64,000 bases of DNA from Dyadobacter psychrophilus (GTDB lineage: Bacteria; Bacteroidota; Bacteroidia; Cytophagales; Spirosomataceae): assembly GCF_900167945.1 (NCBI RefSeq), contig NZ_FUZA01000005.1, positions 264,601 to 328,600 on the forward strand, read 5' to 3'. Below, piece after piece: positions 35,849-44,197 of the stretch. How positions within the stretch are numbered: the stretch's first letter is position 1; every line of letters begins with the position of its first letter. Both the position numbers and the translations under genes were made by a program. The notes under the pieces were generated by a model, which did no database searches, was not told the DNA's origin, and saw nothing but the letters and a program-made list of their open reading frames with translations.

Positions 35849-35879
35849 AAAGTGTCAGGCTCATTGTGCCTGACACTTT
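35849..35879. repeat. Perfect 12-bp stem-loop between plcC-type gene and dnaK
   Basis: AAAGTGTCAGGC (35849-35860), a 7-base loop, and GCCTGACACTTT (35868-35879). It lies 16 bases beyond the stop of the phospholipase gene, so it may be its terminator, but neither strand has a T-run after the stem. It could instead be a 3'-end stabilising hairpin. Confidence 0.6.
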
Positions 35880-35894
35880 CATCGAGCGAAGGAG

Positions 35895-38441
35895 TTAGGC
35901 CAGATCGGCCATGAGCGGGTCACTGATGCTAATGCGACCTGTTTCCACGTGCCCTGCCACGCGAACCAGGAAGTCAGGATGTTCTTCAATAGTGACCGAG
36001 AAGTCATACCATTGGGAGCTTTTTTCAAGATTGAGAACCAGTGTTTTTTCAAGAGTTGCCTGTGTGTCAACAACTGGCAATGTTACGGTCTGATTATTAG
36101 CGCCGTATGCATTGTCCCGGATTATAAATGTGCCTTTCAAAGCCATGTTATCTGCCTCAAATTTCAGCTCTATGTCCCCGGTTGGCTTATTGTTTTTGTC
36201 AAATTGATAGTGAAGGCCAACTTTGACATTGCCAGTAGCTTTGCTGCCCTGGAATTCCCTGAAAAAGCCATTGGGCCCGTAAACCCGCAGATGATATTTC
36301 CCGCCTTCAAAGTCCTCGGGTTTCCATGATCCTTTGAGCGCGTCGCCCGCCTTTACAGCATAATTCCAGACCTTAACCTCTTCATTTTTGTATTTTCCAG
36401 GTGCATAAACGATGAATGGTGCGCCGGCTGCCTTGTCGCGGAATATGCCATTTTTGGCTTCGAGTTTTATCTCAAATGCATTTTTGGCAGTATTAAAGCT
36501 ACCCTCTGCCGCCAGCTCGTAAGGGATAGGGCAGGAAGGGCGTGTTCCTTTTTCCTGCTTTGGCATTAATGGCGAGGTCAAAGGATTTTTATTGATCTGA
36601 TCAATGTCGGTTTTGGATAATGCTTTATAACCGTTGGGAAGTTTTTTAAACTGCGCATTATAAATGCCCTCCATGAATTCGTTGCGCGCCAGGAATGTCG
36701 GCAAAGGAATTTTTTCGCCGTCGTATGGAGCAAAGGTGGAAGTGAGGTCCCCGCAAATGGTCCTTCTCCAAGCACTGATATTGGTTTCTTCGATATTCTT
36801 GCCGGATTTGTGGCTGGTGAATTTTTCCAAAAATTGCAAGATGGAAGTATGATCAAAAACTTCCGAGCATACATTTCCGCCACGGTTCCAGGGAGATGCA
36901 ACAACCAACGGAACACGGAAGCCAAGGCCGATCGGACTTTCTCGGCATTCTTTCTTTTCTTTTTTGGTCATATCCTGCTCCATTGTCACAAATTCCGTTT
37001 TGCAATCAATGCCTTCGGAAACTGCGCCGGTGTCTTCTTTATATGGGTCAGGAACTACAAAAGGTGGGACGTGATCGAAATAGCCATCATTCTCATCGTA
37101 GCAAAGAATGAAAATGGTTTTCTTCCAAACTTCCGGATCTGCCGTTAGAATGTCCATCACTTCCGAAACATACCAGGCGCCATACCAGGGCGAGGTTGGG
37201 TGATCCGAGAAATTTTCAGGTGCTACGAGCCACGAAACGGTTGGCAGATTACCGCTCTTTACATCACTTCGAAACTGGTGTAAAACGTCGCCCTGGGGCG
37301 CTTTTGCTTCGTGCTCAATGTCGCCGTCGAGATATTTAACGGTGGTTACCTTGCGGTAATCCGGGTCGTTTTTATTGGTGGTGAATGCTTTCTGATGAAT
37401 GTTCTTTGTGCGCTGTGAAAGCTTTTCATAGTTTTCGGGCGTCCATCTTTCTAATTCTTCTTTGGCAAACACCAGCTCTTTTTGCTTTGCATTCAGCGAT
37501 TTTTCAAGGTCGGCCGACTCTTTCGTGCCTTTTGCCGCCTTCGCTAGTTTCGCTTCCGTTTCCTGGATTTCCCCGGGAAGTGCGCTTAACCTTGCTTTTT
37601 GATATTTTTGATACCCTGTATGATATCGGATTTCATATTGACTGAACCATTCAATCGGGTTGTCTGTAAAGTTAGCGAGCCAGGAATCTTCTTCGCCGGT
37701 GAGGCCGGTGTCAATGCTTAGTTCGTTTTGGTAAATCCGCCAGGAAACGCCATTATCCTCCAATCTTTCTGGAAATGTCATCCACGACGCTTCTTTATCA
37801 TCGGTAACATTCTCATTTCTGACATTGGCATAATATTCCGGACCTGATTTCTCACGGATCGTGCCAGACCATAAATAAAGCCGGTTGGGCGTCGTGCCCG
37901 TAAGTGACGAACAGAAATTCTGATCGCAGACAGTAAAAGCATCAGCCAGCGCGTAATAGAATGGAATATCCTCCCGATTGTAAAAACCTTGTGTCAAAGG
38001 CATTTTGGCATAATCCTTATGGCCGGGCTGCTTGGCTATAAGCCATTTATCATATTTTCCGCCATTACGTGCGTCCACCTGATTAGGCCATGAGTGCGGC
38101 AATGAACCCATCCAGGTCGCATTGGACTCCTTCATATTCAGCCGGAACGGAACATAGGTTTCGCCAAATGCATTGGTTTGGAGCCAGACAAGATTTCTAT
38201 TGGGTAAAGTGATTGCTCTGGGATCATTAAAGCCCCGAACACCGCGCAGGGAGCCGTAACAATGATCAAACGAACGGTTTTCCTGCATCAGGATCACCAC
38301 ATGTTCGGCGTCCAGGTAAGTGCTTCCTTTTTTGGGATCAATGGCCAGCGCCCGCTGGATGGAAGGTGGCAGAGTGCTGAACATTCCGGCTGCCCCGGTG
38401 AGCAGGGTTGCCTTTTTTATAAATTCCCTTCTGGATTCCAT
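35895..38441 (-). CDS. Phosphocholine-specific phospholipase C, Tat-exported
   Basis: 848 residues with a twin-arginine signal (MESRREFIKKATLLTGAAG). The catalytic domain of the acid-phosphatase/phosphoesterase superfamily shows HVVILMQENRSFDHCYGSLR, the nucleophile region SSLTGTTPNRLYLWSGT, FILCYDENDGYFDHVPP and GLGFRVPLVVASPWNRGG. Two C-terminal beta domains of the PLC type follow (about 660-845). Such enzymes release phosphocholine from phosphatidylcholine or sphingomyelin in the periplasm or outside. A coiled-coil insert (residues about 290-340, QETEAKLAKAAKGTKESADL) interrupts the catalytic domain. No neighbouring gene on the same strand is close, so it is probably transcribed alone. Confidence 0.93.
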   Translation of the reverse strand: MESRREFIKKATLLTGAAGMFSTLPPSIQRALAIDPKKGSTYLDAEHVVILMQENRSFDHCYGSLRGVRGFNDPRAITLPNRNLVWLQTNAFGETYVPFRLNMKESNATWMGSLPHSWPNQVDARNGGKYDKWLIAKQPGHKDYAKMPLTQGFYNREDIPFYYALADAFTVCDQNFCSSLTGTTPNRLYLWSGTIREKSGPEYYANVRNENVTDDKEASWMTFPERLEDNGVSWRIYQNELSIDTGLTGEEDSWLANFTDNPIEWFSQYEIRYHTGYQKYQKARLSALPGEIQETEAKLAKAAKGTKESADLEKSLNAKQKELVFAKEELERWTPENYEKLSQRTKNIHQKAFTTNKNDPDYRKVTTVKYLDGDIEHEAKAPQGDVLHQFRSDVKSGNLPTVSWLVAPENFSDHPTSPWYGAWYVSEVMDILTADPEVWKKTIFILCYDENDGYFDHVPPFVVPDPYKEDTGAVSEGIDCKTEFVTMEQDMTKKEKKECRESPIGLGFRVPLVVASPWNRGGNVCSEVFDHTSILQFLEKFTSHKSGKNIEETNISAWRRTICGDLTSTFAPYDGEKIPLPTFLARNEFMEGIYNAQFKKLPNGYKALSKTDIDQINKNPLTSPLMPKQEKGTRPSCPIPYELAAEGSFNTAKNAFEIKLEAKNGIFRDKAAGAPFIVYAPGKYKNEEVKVWNYAVKAGDALKGSWKPEDFEGGKYHLRVYGPNGFFREFQGSKATGNVKVGLHYQFDKNNKPTGDIELKFEADNMALKGTFIIRDNAYGANNQTVTLPVVDTQATLEKTLVLNLEKSSQWYDFSVTIEEHPDFLVRVAGHVETGRISISDPLMADLA

Positions 38442-38551
38442 GGGGTAGGGTTTTAGGTTTGAACTTGTCAGTAGTACCCGACAAAAACACTAAAGTACCA
38501 ACCTTTTATTATTTCAGGAGTTAAAAAATTGTGAAGAAGTTGGGAGAGGGC

Positions 38552-38578
38552 AAAAAAATCCCGCCGGAGAGGCGGGAT
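38552..38578 (-). terminator. Intrinsic terminator of rplT
   Basis: ATCCCGCC and GGCGGGAT (38558-38565, 38571-38578) form an 8-bp GC-rich stem with a 5-base loop; on the minus strand it is followed by seven U (A-run 38552-38558). It starts 7 bases after the rplT stop. Confidence 0.9.
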
Positions 38579-38584
38579 GCTGTT

Positions 38585-38929
38585 TTATTTTACCTGATCA
38601 ACGATCGCTTTGAATGCTTCCGGATGATTCATCGCCAAGTCAGCGAGAACTTTACGGTTAAGCTCGATGCCGCTTGCACTAAGCTTGCCAATGAAAGCAG
38701 AATATGATAAACCGTGAAGACGGGCTCCTGCGTTGATACGCTGGATCCACAATGCACGGAAATTACGTTTCTTTTGCTTACGACCTTTGTATGCATATGC
38801 CAAACCGCGCTCTACTGCGTTTTTAGCAACTGTCCATACATTTTTACGACGGCCGAAATAGCCTTTCGCAAGTTTTAATACTTTTTTACGTCTTGCACGT
38901 GACGCAACGTGATTTACTGAACGTGGCAT
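38585..38929 (-). CDS. rplT: 50S ribosomal protein L20
   Basis: 114 residues, the usual L20 length. Typical motifs are MPRSVNHVASRARRKKVLKL at the N-terminus, AYKGRKQKKRNFRALWIQRI and GLSYSAFIGKL. L20 binds 23S rRNA early in 50S assembly and in many bacteria represses its own operon. It is the last gene of thrS-infC-rpmI-rplT, separated from rpmI by 104 bases, wider than usual; I see no definite L20-binding mimic there. Confidence 0.97.
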   Translation of the reverse strand: MPRSVNHVASRARRKKVLKLAKGYFGRRKNVWTVAKNAVERGLAYAYKGRKQKKRNFRALWIQRINAGARLHGLSYSAFIGKLSASGIELNRKVLADLAMNHPEAFKAIVDQVK

Positions 38930-39033
38930 AATTTAACTGTTTTTGATGGTCGGCGCTCTGATGAGTCTTGCAATGCCTTCTATCGGGTTGAACAAAAAAC
39001 CAGAATTGGTATTTTAATTAATGGCTGCGAAAA

Positions 39034-39228
39034 TTATTTCGCCAGCATGGCCATTACCTGCTTAACATTAGACACATCAATAAGACCAGTTTTAACCAAT
39101 CCACGCTTGCGCTTGTTTGATTTCTTAGTCAGGATGTGGCTGTGGAACGCGTGCTTGCGTTTGATTTTACCAGTGCCGGTCAGCGCGAAACGCTTTTTAG
39201 CACCGGAATTGCTTTTCATTTTAGGCAT
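39034..39228 (-). CDS. rpmI: 50S ribosomal protein L35
   Basis: 64 residues with the L35 pattern: MPKMKSNSGAKKRFALTGTG, then KIKRKHAFHSHILTKKS and KRKRGL. It is a small basic 50S protein. It lies between infC and rplT in the order conserved across bacteria, 166 bases after infC, with a terminator-like hairpin and a candidate promoter in that gap. Confidence 0.97.
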   Translation of the reverse strand: MPKMKSNSGAKKRFALTGTGKIKRKHAFHSHILTKKSNKRKRGLVKTGLIDVSNVKQVMAMLAK

Positions 39229-39268
39229 GATTCAAAAAATATTAATTGATAAAATATAAAACAGCGCG

Positions 39269-39299
39269 CAAAATTAGCCAAAATGTTTCTAAAATGAAA
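39269..39299 (-). promoter_or_regulatory. Candidate promoter for rpmI-rplT
   Basis: On the minus strand TTTC (39299-39296), 19 bases, then TAATTTTG (39276-39269) match the Bacteroidota -33 (TTTG, one mismatch) and -7 (TAnnTTTG, exact) elements with usual spacing. It lies just after the terminator-like hairpin following infC. Confidence 0.45.
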
Positions 39300-39330
39300 A
39301 TCGTGTCCCTGACAAAGTCAAAGACACGAT
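39290..39330 (-). terminator. Terminator-like hairpin between infC and rpmI
   Basis: ATCGTGTC and GACACGAT (39300-39307, 39323-39330) form an 8-bp stem, with an inner TGAC/GTCA pair; on the minus strand it is followed by TTTTCATTTT. It might end or attenuate infC transcripts, leaving rpmI-rplT partly independent. Confidence 0.5.
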
Positions 39331-39394
39331 CTAATTAAACTTTATATATATCCCGGAACCTGAATGTCAGATCACCGGATGCTTAACACGAAAT

Positions 39395-39946
39395 CTATTT
39401 TTTTGCAGGTGCAGGCGCAAGAATGATCGTCATTCTTTTTCCTTCAAGCTTTGGCTCCATTTCAAGCTTACCATAGTCTGTAAGGGCTTCTGAAAACTTA
39501 TTCAGCAAGTTTACACCTCTTTCTTTGAAAACAATGGTACGTCCAACGAAATGCACGTAAGCTTTAACTTTCGAACCTTCTTTAAGGAAATTTATCGCAT
39601 GCTTTAATTTGAAATCAAAATCGTGATCATCCGTATTCGGTCCAAAACGGATTTCTTTGATGACAACTTTCATTGCCTTCGCCTTGATCTCCTTCTGCTT
39701 CTTCTTCTGCTCATACTTGAACTTTGAATAGTCAACAACTTTGCAAACAGGCGGAACCGCTGTTGGCGCAATCTCAACTAAATCAAGGCTTTGTGCCTTT
39801 GCAAGCGCGCGGGCAGTATTGATATCAACTATGCCTGGTTCAATGTTCTCTCCAACCAGACGCACTTCTTTTGCTGTAATTCGTTCGTTTATTTTATAAG
39901 GTTCTTCGGGAACTCTTAACCGTCCACTCGGGGGTCTTAATGCCAT
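39395..39946 (-). CDS. infC: Translation initiation factor IF-3
   Basis: The frame is open from 40012, but the start taken is ATG 39946 (MALRPPSGRLRVPEEPYKIN), because IF-3 proteins begin shortly before this conserved YKINERI segment and because the upstream ATG overlaps a candidate promoter. That gives 183 residues. Motifs: VRLVGENIEPGIVDINTARA, VDYSKFKYEQKKKQKE (the linker), and the C-domain KAYVHFVGRTIVFKERG. IF-3 prevents premature 70S formation and checks the start codon. The leader to thrS is 114 bases. Confidence 0.95.
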   Translation of the reverse strand: MALRPPSGRLRVPEEPYKINERITAKEVRLVGENIEPGIVDINTARALAKAQSLDLVEIAPTAVPPVCKVVDYSKFKYEQKKKQKEIKAKAMKVVIKEIRFGPNTDDHDFDFKLKHAINFLKEGSKVKAYVHFVGRTIVFKERGVNLLNKFSEALTDYGKLEMEPKLEGKRMTIILAPAPAKK

Positions 39947-40011
39947 ATAACTTGGTTTGGTGTTTTTTTGGGTTTTGTTGGTGAAAATCAAAAAACTTAA
40001 CACTACTGTCA

Positions 40012-40046
40012 CAAAAATAGTGCCTTAGTGCGGGAATAATAACAAA
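40012..40046 (-). promoter_or_regulatory. Candidate promoter for infC
   Basis: On the minus strand TTTG (40046-40043), 23 bases, then TATTTTTG (40019-40012) match the Bacteroidota -33 and -7 elements, with slightly long spacing. A start near 40008 would give an infC leader of about 60 bases. Confidence 0.45.
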
Positions 40047-40060
40047 AAGTTAGAAAATCA

Positions 40061-42004
40061 TCAAATAATAGCAGCTTCTTTCTTAAAAAAGCTGATGAAC
40101 TCCTCTATTGTCATGCTTCCCATGTCACCTTCGCCTTTCCTGCGAACTGACAATTTGCCTTCTGCTGCTTCTTTTTCACCTACAATTAGCATAAAAGGAA
40201 CTTTGGTAACTTCCGCGTCACGGATCTTGCGGCCAATCTTCTCATCACGATGATCCACGAACCCACGAATGTCGTGGTCCTGCAATTTGAAAAACACATC
40301 TTCTCCATAATCAGCAAATTTCTCAGAAATCGGCAGGATCGCGATCTGATCTGGCGAAAGCCACAATGGGAATTGTCCGGCCGTGTTTTCGATCAGGATG
40401 GCGATAAATCTTTCCATCGAACCGAATGGTGCGCGGTGAATCATTACCGGCTGGTGTTTCTGGTTATCGGAGCCTGTATATTCAAGTCCGAAGCGTTTTG
40501 GCATCTGGTAATCCACCTGAATCGTGCCCAGCTGCCACTTTCTGCCCAATGCGTCACGCACCATAAAATCCAGTTTCGGACCGTAAAATGCAGCTTCGCC
40601 TAACTCGGTGACAGTGCTTAGTCCGCGTTCCTGAGCAGCTTCTATGATCGCATTCTCTGCTCTTTCCCAGTCTTCGTCTTTTCCTATATATTTCACTTTG
40701 TCGTTCGGATCACGAAGCGAAATTTGTGCGCTGTAATCCTCAAAGCCCAGTGATTTGAAAACATATAATACCAGATCGATTACACGGACAAATTCTTCCT
40801 TCACCTGATCGGGACGGCAAAAAATGTGCGCATCATCCTGTGTAAATCCGCGAACGCGCGTAAGTCCGTGTAACTCACCGCTTTGCTCGTATCTGTAAAC
40901 CGTTCCAAACTCCGAAAAGCGCAACGGCAGATCTTTGTAGGAGCGGGGAGAAGTTTTATAAATCTCGCAGTGATGCGGGCAGTTCATCGGTTTCAACAAA
41001 TATTCCTCTCCAACATTCGGAGTTTTGATTGGTTGGAAAGAATCCTTGCCATATTTATCCCAGTGGCCCGAAGTTACGTAAAGCTCCTTACTGCCAATGT
41101 TGGGTGTGATCACAGGCAAATAACCTGCGCGCGACTGTGCTTTGCTCAAAAAAGATTGCAGGCGTTCACGAAGCATGGCGCCTTTGGGTAGCCACAATGG
41201 AAGTCCCTGACCCACTTTTTCCGAGAATGCAAACAATTCAAGCTCTTTTCCCAGTTTCCTGTGGTCACGTTTTTTAGCTTCTTCCATCAATGTTACATAC
41301 TCTTCCAGTTCTTTTTGTTTTGGAAAAGTAATCCCGTAAATGCGGGTCAACATTTTGTTTTCCTGCTTGTTACGCCAGTAAGCGCCCGCAATGTTGGTCA
41401 GCTTAACGGCCTTAATGAAGCCGGTGTTCGGAATATGGGGTCCGCGGCAAAGGTCAGTGAAACCGCCTTGCTCATATAATGTGATGGAGCCATCTTCCAG
41501 ACCATCAATCAGTTCCAGCTTGTATTCGTCACCTTTTTTAGTGAACAATTCCAAAGCATCTGCCTTGCTGATCGGCTTTCTGACATACTCGTTTTTCTGG
41601 CGCGCGAGTTCCAGCATCTTCGCTTCGATTTTCGGAAAATCATCTTGTGAGATAGATTTGTCGCCCAAATCGACGTCATAGTAAAAACCTTTTTCGATAG
41701 ACGGTCCCGTTCCGAATTTTACGCCCGGATACAATTCTTCCAATGCTTCGGCCAGTAAGTGGGCAGAAGAATGCCAGAATGTTGATTTTCCATCCTCGTC
41801 ATTCCACGTGAGCAATTTCACGAGGGAGTCCTGCGTGATCTCACGTGTAGGGTCCCAAACTTCATTGTTAACTTTGGCAGCGATCACATTGCGCGCCAAA
41901 CCTTCACTGATACTGAGCGCAATGCCCATGGCAGTAATACCTTTTGGGTAAAACCGTTCACTTCCGTCGGGCAGGGTAATTTTCACTTGAGACGCGTCTT
42001 CCAT
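40061..42004 (-). CDS. thrS: Threonyl-tRNA synthetase
   Basis: 647 residues, full length for ThrRS. Domains are TGS (1-65, ITLPDGSERFYPKGITAMGI), the editing domain (HSSAHLLAEALEELYPGVKF, with the H-x-x-x-H zinc-like motif), class II catalytic core with the zinc-binding MNCPHHCEIYKT and motif 2 FSEFGTVYRYEQSGELHGL, motif 3 MIHRAPFGSMERFIAILIEN, and the anticodon-binding domain. It charges tRNA-Thr. It is the first gene of the conserved thrS-infC-rpmI-rplT block. I did not identify a T-box or tRNA-like operator in the 60-base leader. Confidence 0.98.
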   Translation of the reverse strand: MEDASQVKITLPDGSERFYPKGITAMGIALSISEGLARNVIAAKVNNEVWDPTREITQDSLVKLLTWNDEDGKSTFWHSSAHLLAEALEELYPGVKFGTGPSIEKGFYYDVDLGDKSISQDDFPKIEAKMLELARQKNEYVRKPISKADALELFTKKGDEYKLELIDGLEDGSITLYEQGGFTDLCRGPHIPNTGFIKAVKLTNIAGAYWRNKQENKMLTRIYGITFPKQKELEEYVTLMEEAKKRDHRKLGKELELFAFSEKVGQGLPLWLPKGAMLRERLQSFLSKAQSRAGYLPVITPNIGSKELYVTSGHWDKYGKDSFQPIKTPNVGEEYLLKPMNCPHHCEIYKTSPRSYKDLPLRFSEFGTVYRYEQSGELHGLTRVRGFTQDDAHIFCRPDQVKEEFVRVIDLVLYVFKSLGFEDYSAQISLRDPNDKVKYIGKDEDWERAENAIIEAAQERGLSTVTELGEAAFYGPKLDFMVRDALGRKWQLGTIQVDYQMPKRFGLEYTGSDNQKHQPVMIHRAPFGSMERFIAILIENTAGQFPLWLSPDQIAILPISEKFADYGEDVFFKLQDHDIRGFVDHRDEKIGRKIRDAEVTKVPFMLIVGEKEAAEGKLSVRRKGEGDMGSMTIEEFISFFKKEAAII

Positions 42005-42063
42005 TCAAAAATTTAATTCTATGACAATTAATCAAAGGCTTGTGAGGGCCACAAAGTACAAAT

Positions 42064-43260
42064 CTATTCAATTTTAGCTTTTCGAGACGAGTCTACACGG
42101 ATATTTGTAGTTCCTCTCGGCCGTATAACGTTAATTTTCACCCGTGATGTGTCCAGCAACTTGTACCCGGAGCTGGCTCTGGCATTGGGATCATAAGTGG
42201 AGTAAATGTCCGCATCTTCTTCCCTTCTGATCCTGTAAAGGCCATTTCGGGCGCTTTGGTCACCCGGGCTCAGCACCAATGCCATGGAATAATAATCAAC
42301 CGCTTTGGTATAATCGCCCGCTTTTTCGTAGGCATAACCAAGCATATTATTGATATCTTTTGACTTGGGCTTAATTTTTAAAAGCTGCTCCAACGCCCGG
42401 ATCGCCTTATAGTATTCTTTCAGCTGTGTGCCCACTGTCGCAATACGCATCAGCGCGTCTTCATATGCCGGCCTGAGCGCAACTGCTTTCTGATAATTAA
42501 TTAATGCTGTGTCCGGTTTTGCAAGCACATTAAAAATTTCACCCCGCTCAAAATAAAGGCTTGGCACATTAGGAAACCGCTTGATGGCCTGTTCATTAAT
42601 ATTCAACGCCTCCGCAGGATTTTTGAGTTTTCTTAGTATAATAATACTTTGTTCGTAGGCCCGTAAAAGTTTTGGGTTTACATTCATAGCATATTTGAAA
42701 CTCGAAAGACTTGCTAATGAGTCGCCTTGCCGCGCTTGCAACATCCCTTTAACGTAATAAGCCGAACCATCATACGGGGCCATTTTCATCGCCTGGTTCA
42801 GGTAATTAACTGCTTCGCCAAAGCGGCCTTTGGCTTGCAGCACATCGGCAAGCAATACATACAGCTCCGGGCTGCTTTGCTGCAATGCTTCCGCGCGCTG
42901 CGCGTCTTCGAGCGCTTTGTCGATGTCGCCCAGCTCCCGGTTGATCTTTCCACGTAGCAAAAAATATTCGCTTACATTCTCCTGCTCGTAAATAGATTCG
43001 TTGATATCTTCCAGCGCTTCGGAATATTGTTCCCGTTCAAAGTAGATCCGCGCTCTTTTGAAATAATTCTGATCCGTGTCAATGCCGCGGTTGATGAGCT
43101 CGGTAAGCGACAACAGCGCGTCACTTTGCCATTGCGCATGTGACTTTTTCACAACAGGTGGAATGCGCGTGGAATTTCGGGCGTCGCTTTGGCAGGATTG
43201 GTTTAAACCGGCTAAAACAATGCAAATCAAAAGGGATGTACGCTCGAAAATTCTAGACAT
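42064..43260 (-). CDS. TPR-repeat lipoprotein
   Basis: The frame is open from 43335, but the start taken is ATG 43260 (MSRIFERTSLLICIVLAGLN), giving a lipoprotein signal with Cys in LNQSCQSD and 398 residues. At least six tetratricopeptide units are visible (EQYSEALEDINESIYEQENV, GRFGEAVNYLNQAMKMAPYD, KEYYKAIRALEQLLKIKP, GDYTKAVDYYSMALVLSPGD). TPR lipoproteins act as scaffolds at the membrane. The start overlaps the end of the upstream methyltransferase gene by 8 bases, which suggests coupled translation. Length and lipobox are consistent with Bacteroidota gliding- or secretion-associated scaffolds, but no specific family is assigned. Confidence 0.85.
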   Translation of the reverse strand: MSRIFERTSLLICIVLAGLNQSCQSDARNSTRIPPVVKKSHAQWQSDALLSLTELINRGIDTDQNYFKRARIYFEREQYSEALEDINESIYEQENVSEYFLLRGKINRELGDIDKALEDAQRAEALQQSSPELYVLLADVLQAKGRFGEAVNYLNQAMKMAPYDGSAYYVKGMLQARQGDSLASLSSFKYAMNVNPKLLRAYEQSIIILRKLKNPAEALNINEQAIKRFPNVPSLYFERGEIFNVLAKPDTALINYQKAVALRPAYEDALMRIATVGTQLKEYYKAIRALEQLLKIKPKSKDINNMLGYAYEKAGDYTKAVDYYSMALVLSPGDQSARNGLYRIRREEDADIYSTYDPNARASSGYKLLDTSRVKINVIRPRGTTNIRVDSSRKAKIE

Positions 43261-44164
43261 TCTGGTCTGAAAATCTGGAAAAAACGCCGAGTGGAAGGTT
43301 TTTGCCAAACGAATCGGGAATGAAAAGCTCACCAAATTCGTGGTGGATCTGCGTCCCGAAATGTGCTTTGATCAAATTTTCCACGATCAGCGCTGAAAAA
43401 CCCAAAGAATACAAATTGATAATAAAGAAGAAATTTTCCTTCTTCAAGAGTAAAGCGCAAAGTCTGAGGATTTCGTTCAGACTTTCTTCCAAAAGCCACT
43501 TTTCTCCATCCGGGCCACGGCCATATGCAGGTGGATCGAGGATAATGCCATTGTATTGATTGCCACGGCGCACCTCTCTCTGCACAAATTTCAATGCATC
43601 TTCCACAACCCAGCGAATGTTATCCAGCCCGCTGAGTTCCATATTTTCCCTCGACCAGCTGATCACCTGTTTCACCGAATCCACGTGCGTAACGTCTGCC
43701 CCGGATGCCTTAGCGGCCAATGATGCAATGCCTGTGTAAGCAAAAAGATTGAGAACAGAAGGCTTTGATTCGGGAATCTGTTTCAACTTTTTGGCAATGT
43801 AATCCCAGTTAGTCGCCTGCTCAGGAAACACGCCTACGTGCTTGAAAGAGGATAATGCCAATTTTGAACGCAAATGCAGCGCATTAGTCCTATACTGAAA
43901 AACCCATTTATCCGGCATGCCGTCCTTAGCAATCCACTGGCCTTTTTCCTGTGAATTTTTGTCTCTTTTGAAAACGGCATTGGAGCGTTTTTCCCATTCA
44001 GACTCAGAAAGGGTTTTGTCCCAAATGGCCTGAGGCTCAGGACGGGACAAAATGTATGGGCCGAATCTTTCAAGCTTTTCAAAGCCGCCGGTGTCGATCA
44101 ATTCGTAATCAGTATGTTGCTCTGGGGATAATAAAATCATGAAAATATTTTTAGCAATTTCCAT
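43253..44164 (-). CDS. Class I SAM-dependent methyltransferase (RlmI-like rRNA methyltransferase)
   Basis: 303 residues. The SAM-binding motif I VLNLFAYTGIASLAAKASGA, the acidic loop THVDSVKQVISWSRENMEL, and motif IV GIILDPPAYGRG (D-P-P-x-Y, typical of RNA base methyltransferases that modify cytosine or adenine) are present. E. coli RlmI has an additional N-terminal PUA domain and is ~400 residues; this protein lacks that, so the rRNA position cannot be predicted. It precedes the TPR gene with an 8-base overlap and follows the unknown exported-protein gene by 33 bases. Confidence 0.85.
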   Translation of the reverse strand: MEIAKNIFMILLSPEQHTDYELIDTGGFEKLERFGPYILSRPEPQAIWDKTLSESEWEKRSNAVFKRDKNSQEKGQWIAKDGMPDKWVFQYRTNALHLRSKLALSSFKHVGVFPEQATNWDYIAKKLKQIPESKPSVLNLFAYTGIASLAAKASGADVTHVDSVKQVISWSRENMELSGLDNIRWVVEDALKFVQREVRRGNQYNGIILDPPAYGRGPDGEKWLLEESLNEILRLCALLLKKENFFFIINLYSLGFSALIVENLIKAHFGTQIHHEFGELFIPDSFGKNLPLGVFSRFSDQNV

Positions 44165-44197
44165 TGGCTTAAGCCAACGGAAAAGGGGTAATGGGAT

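Noticed and set aside
39947..40012. Longer N-terminus for IF-3 starting at 40012
   Set aside because: These 22 codons overlap a promoter-like TATTTTTG, and IF-3 homologues begin near MALRP.
43261..43335. Longer N-terminus for the TPR lipoprotein
   Set aside because: It would bury the lipoprotein signal peptide in the interior; ATG 43260 puts the lipobox at the right distance.
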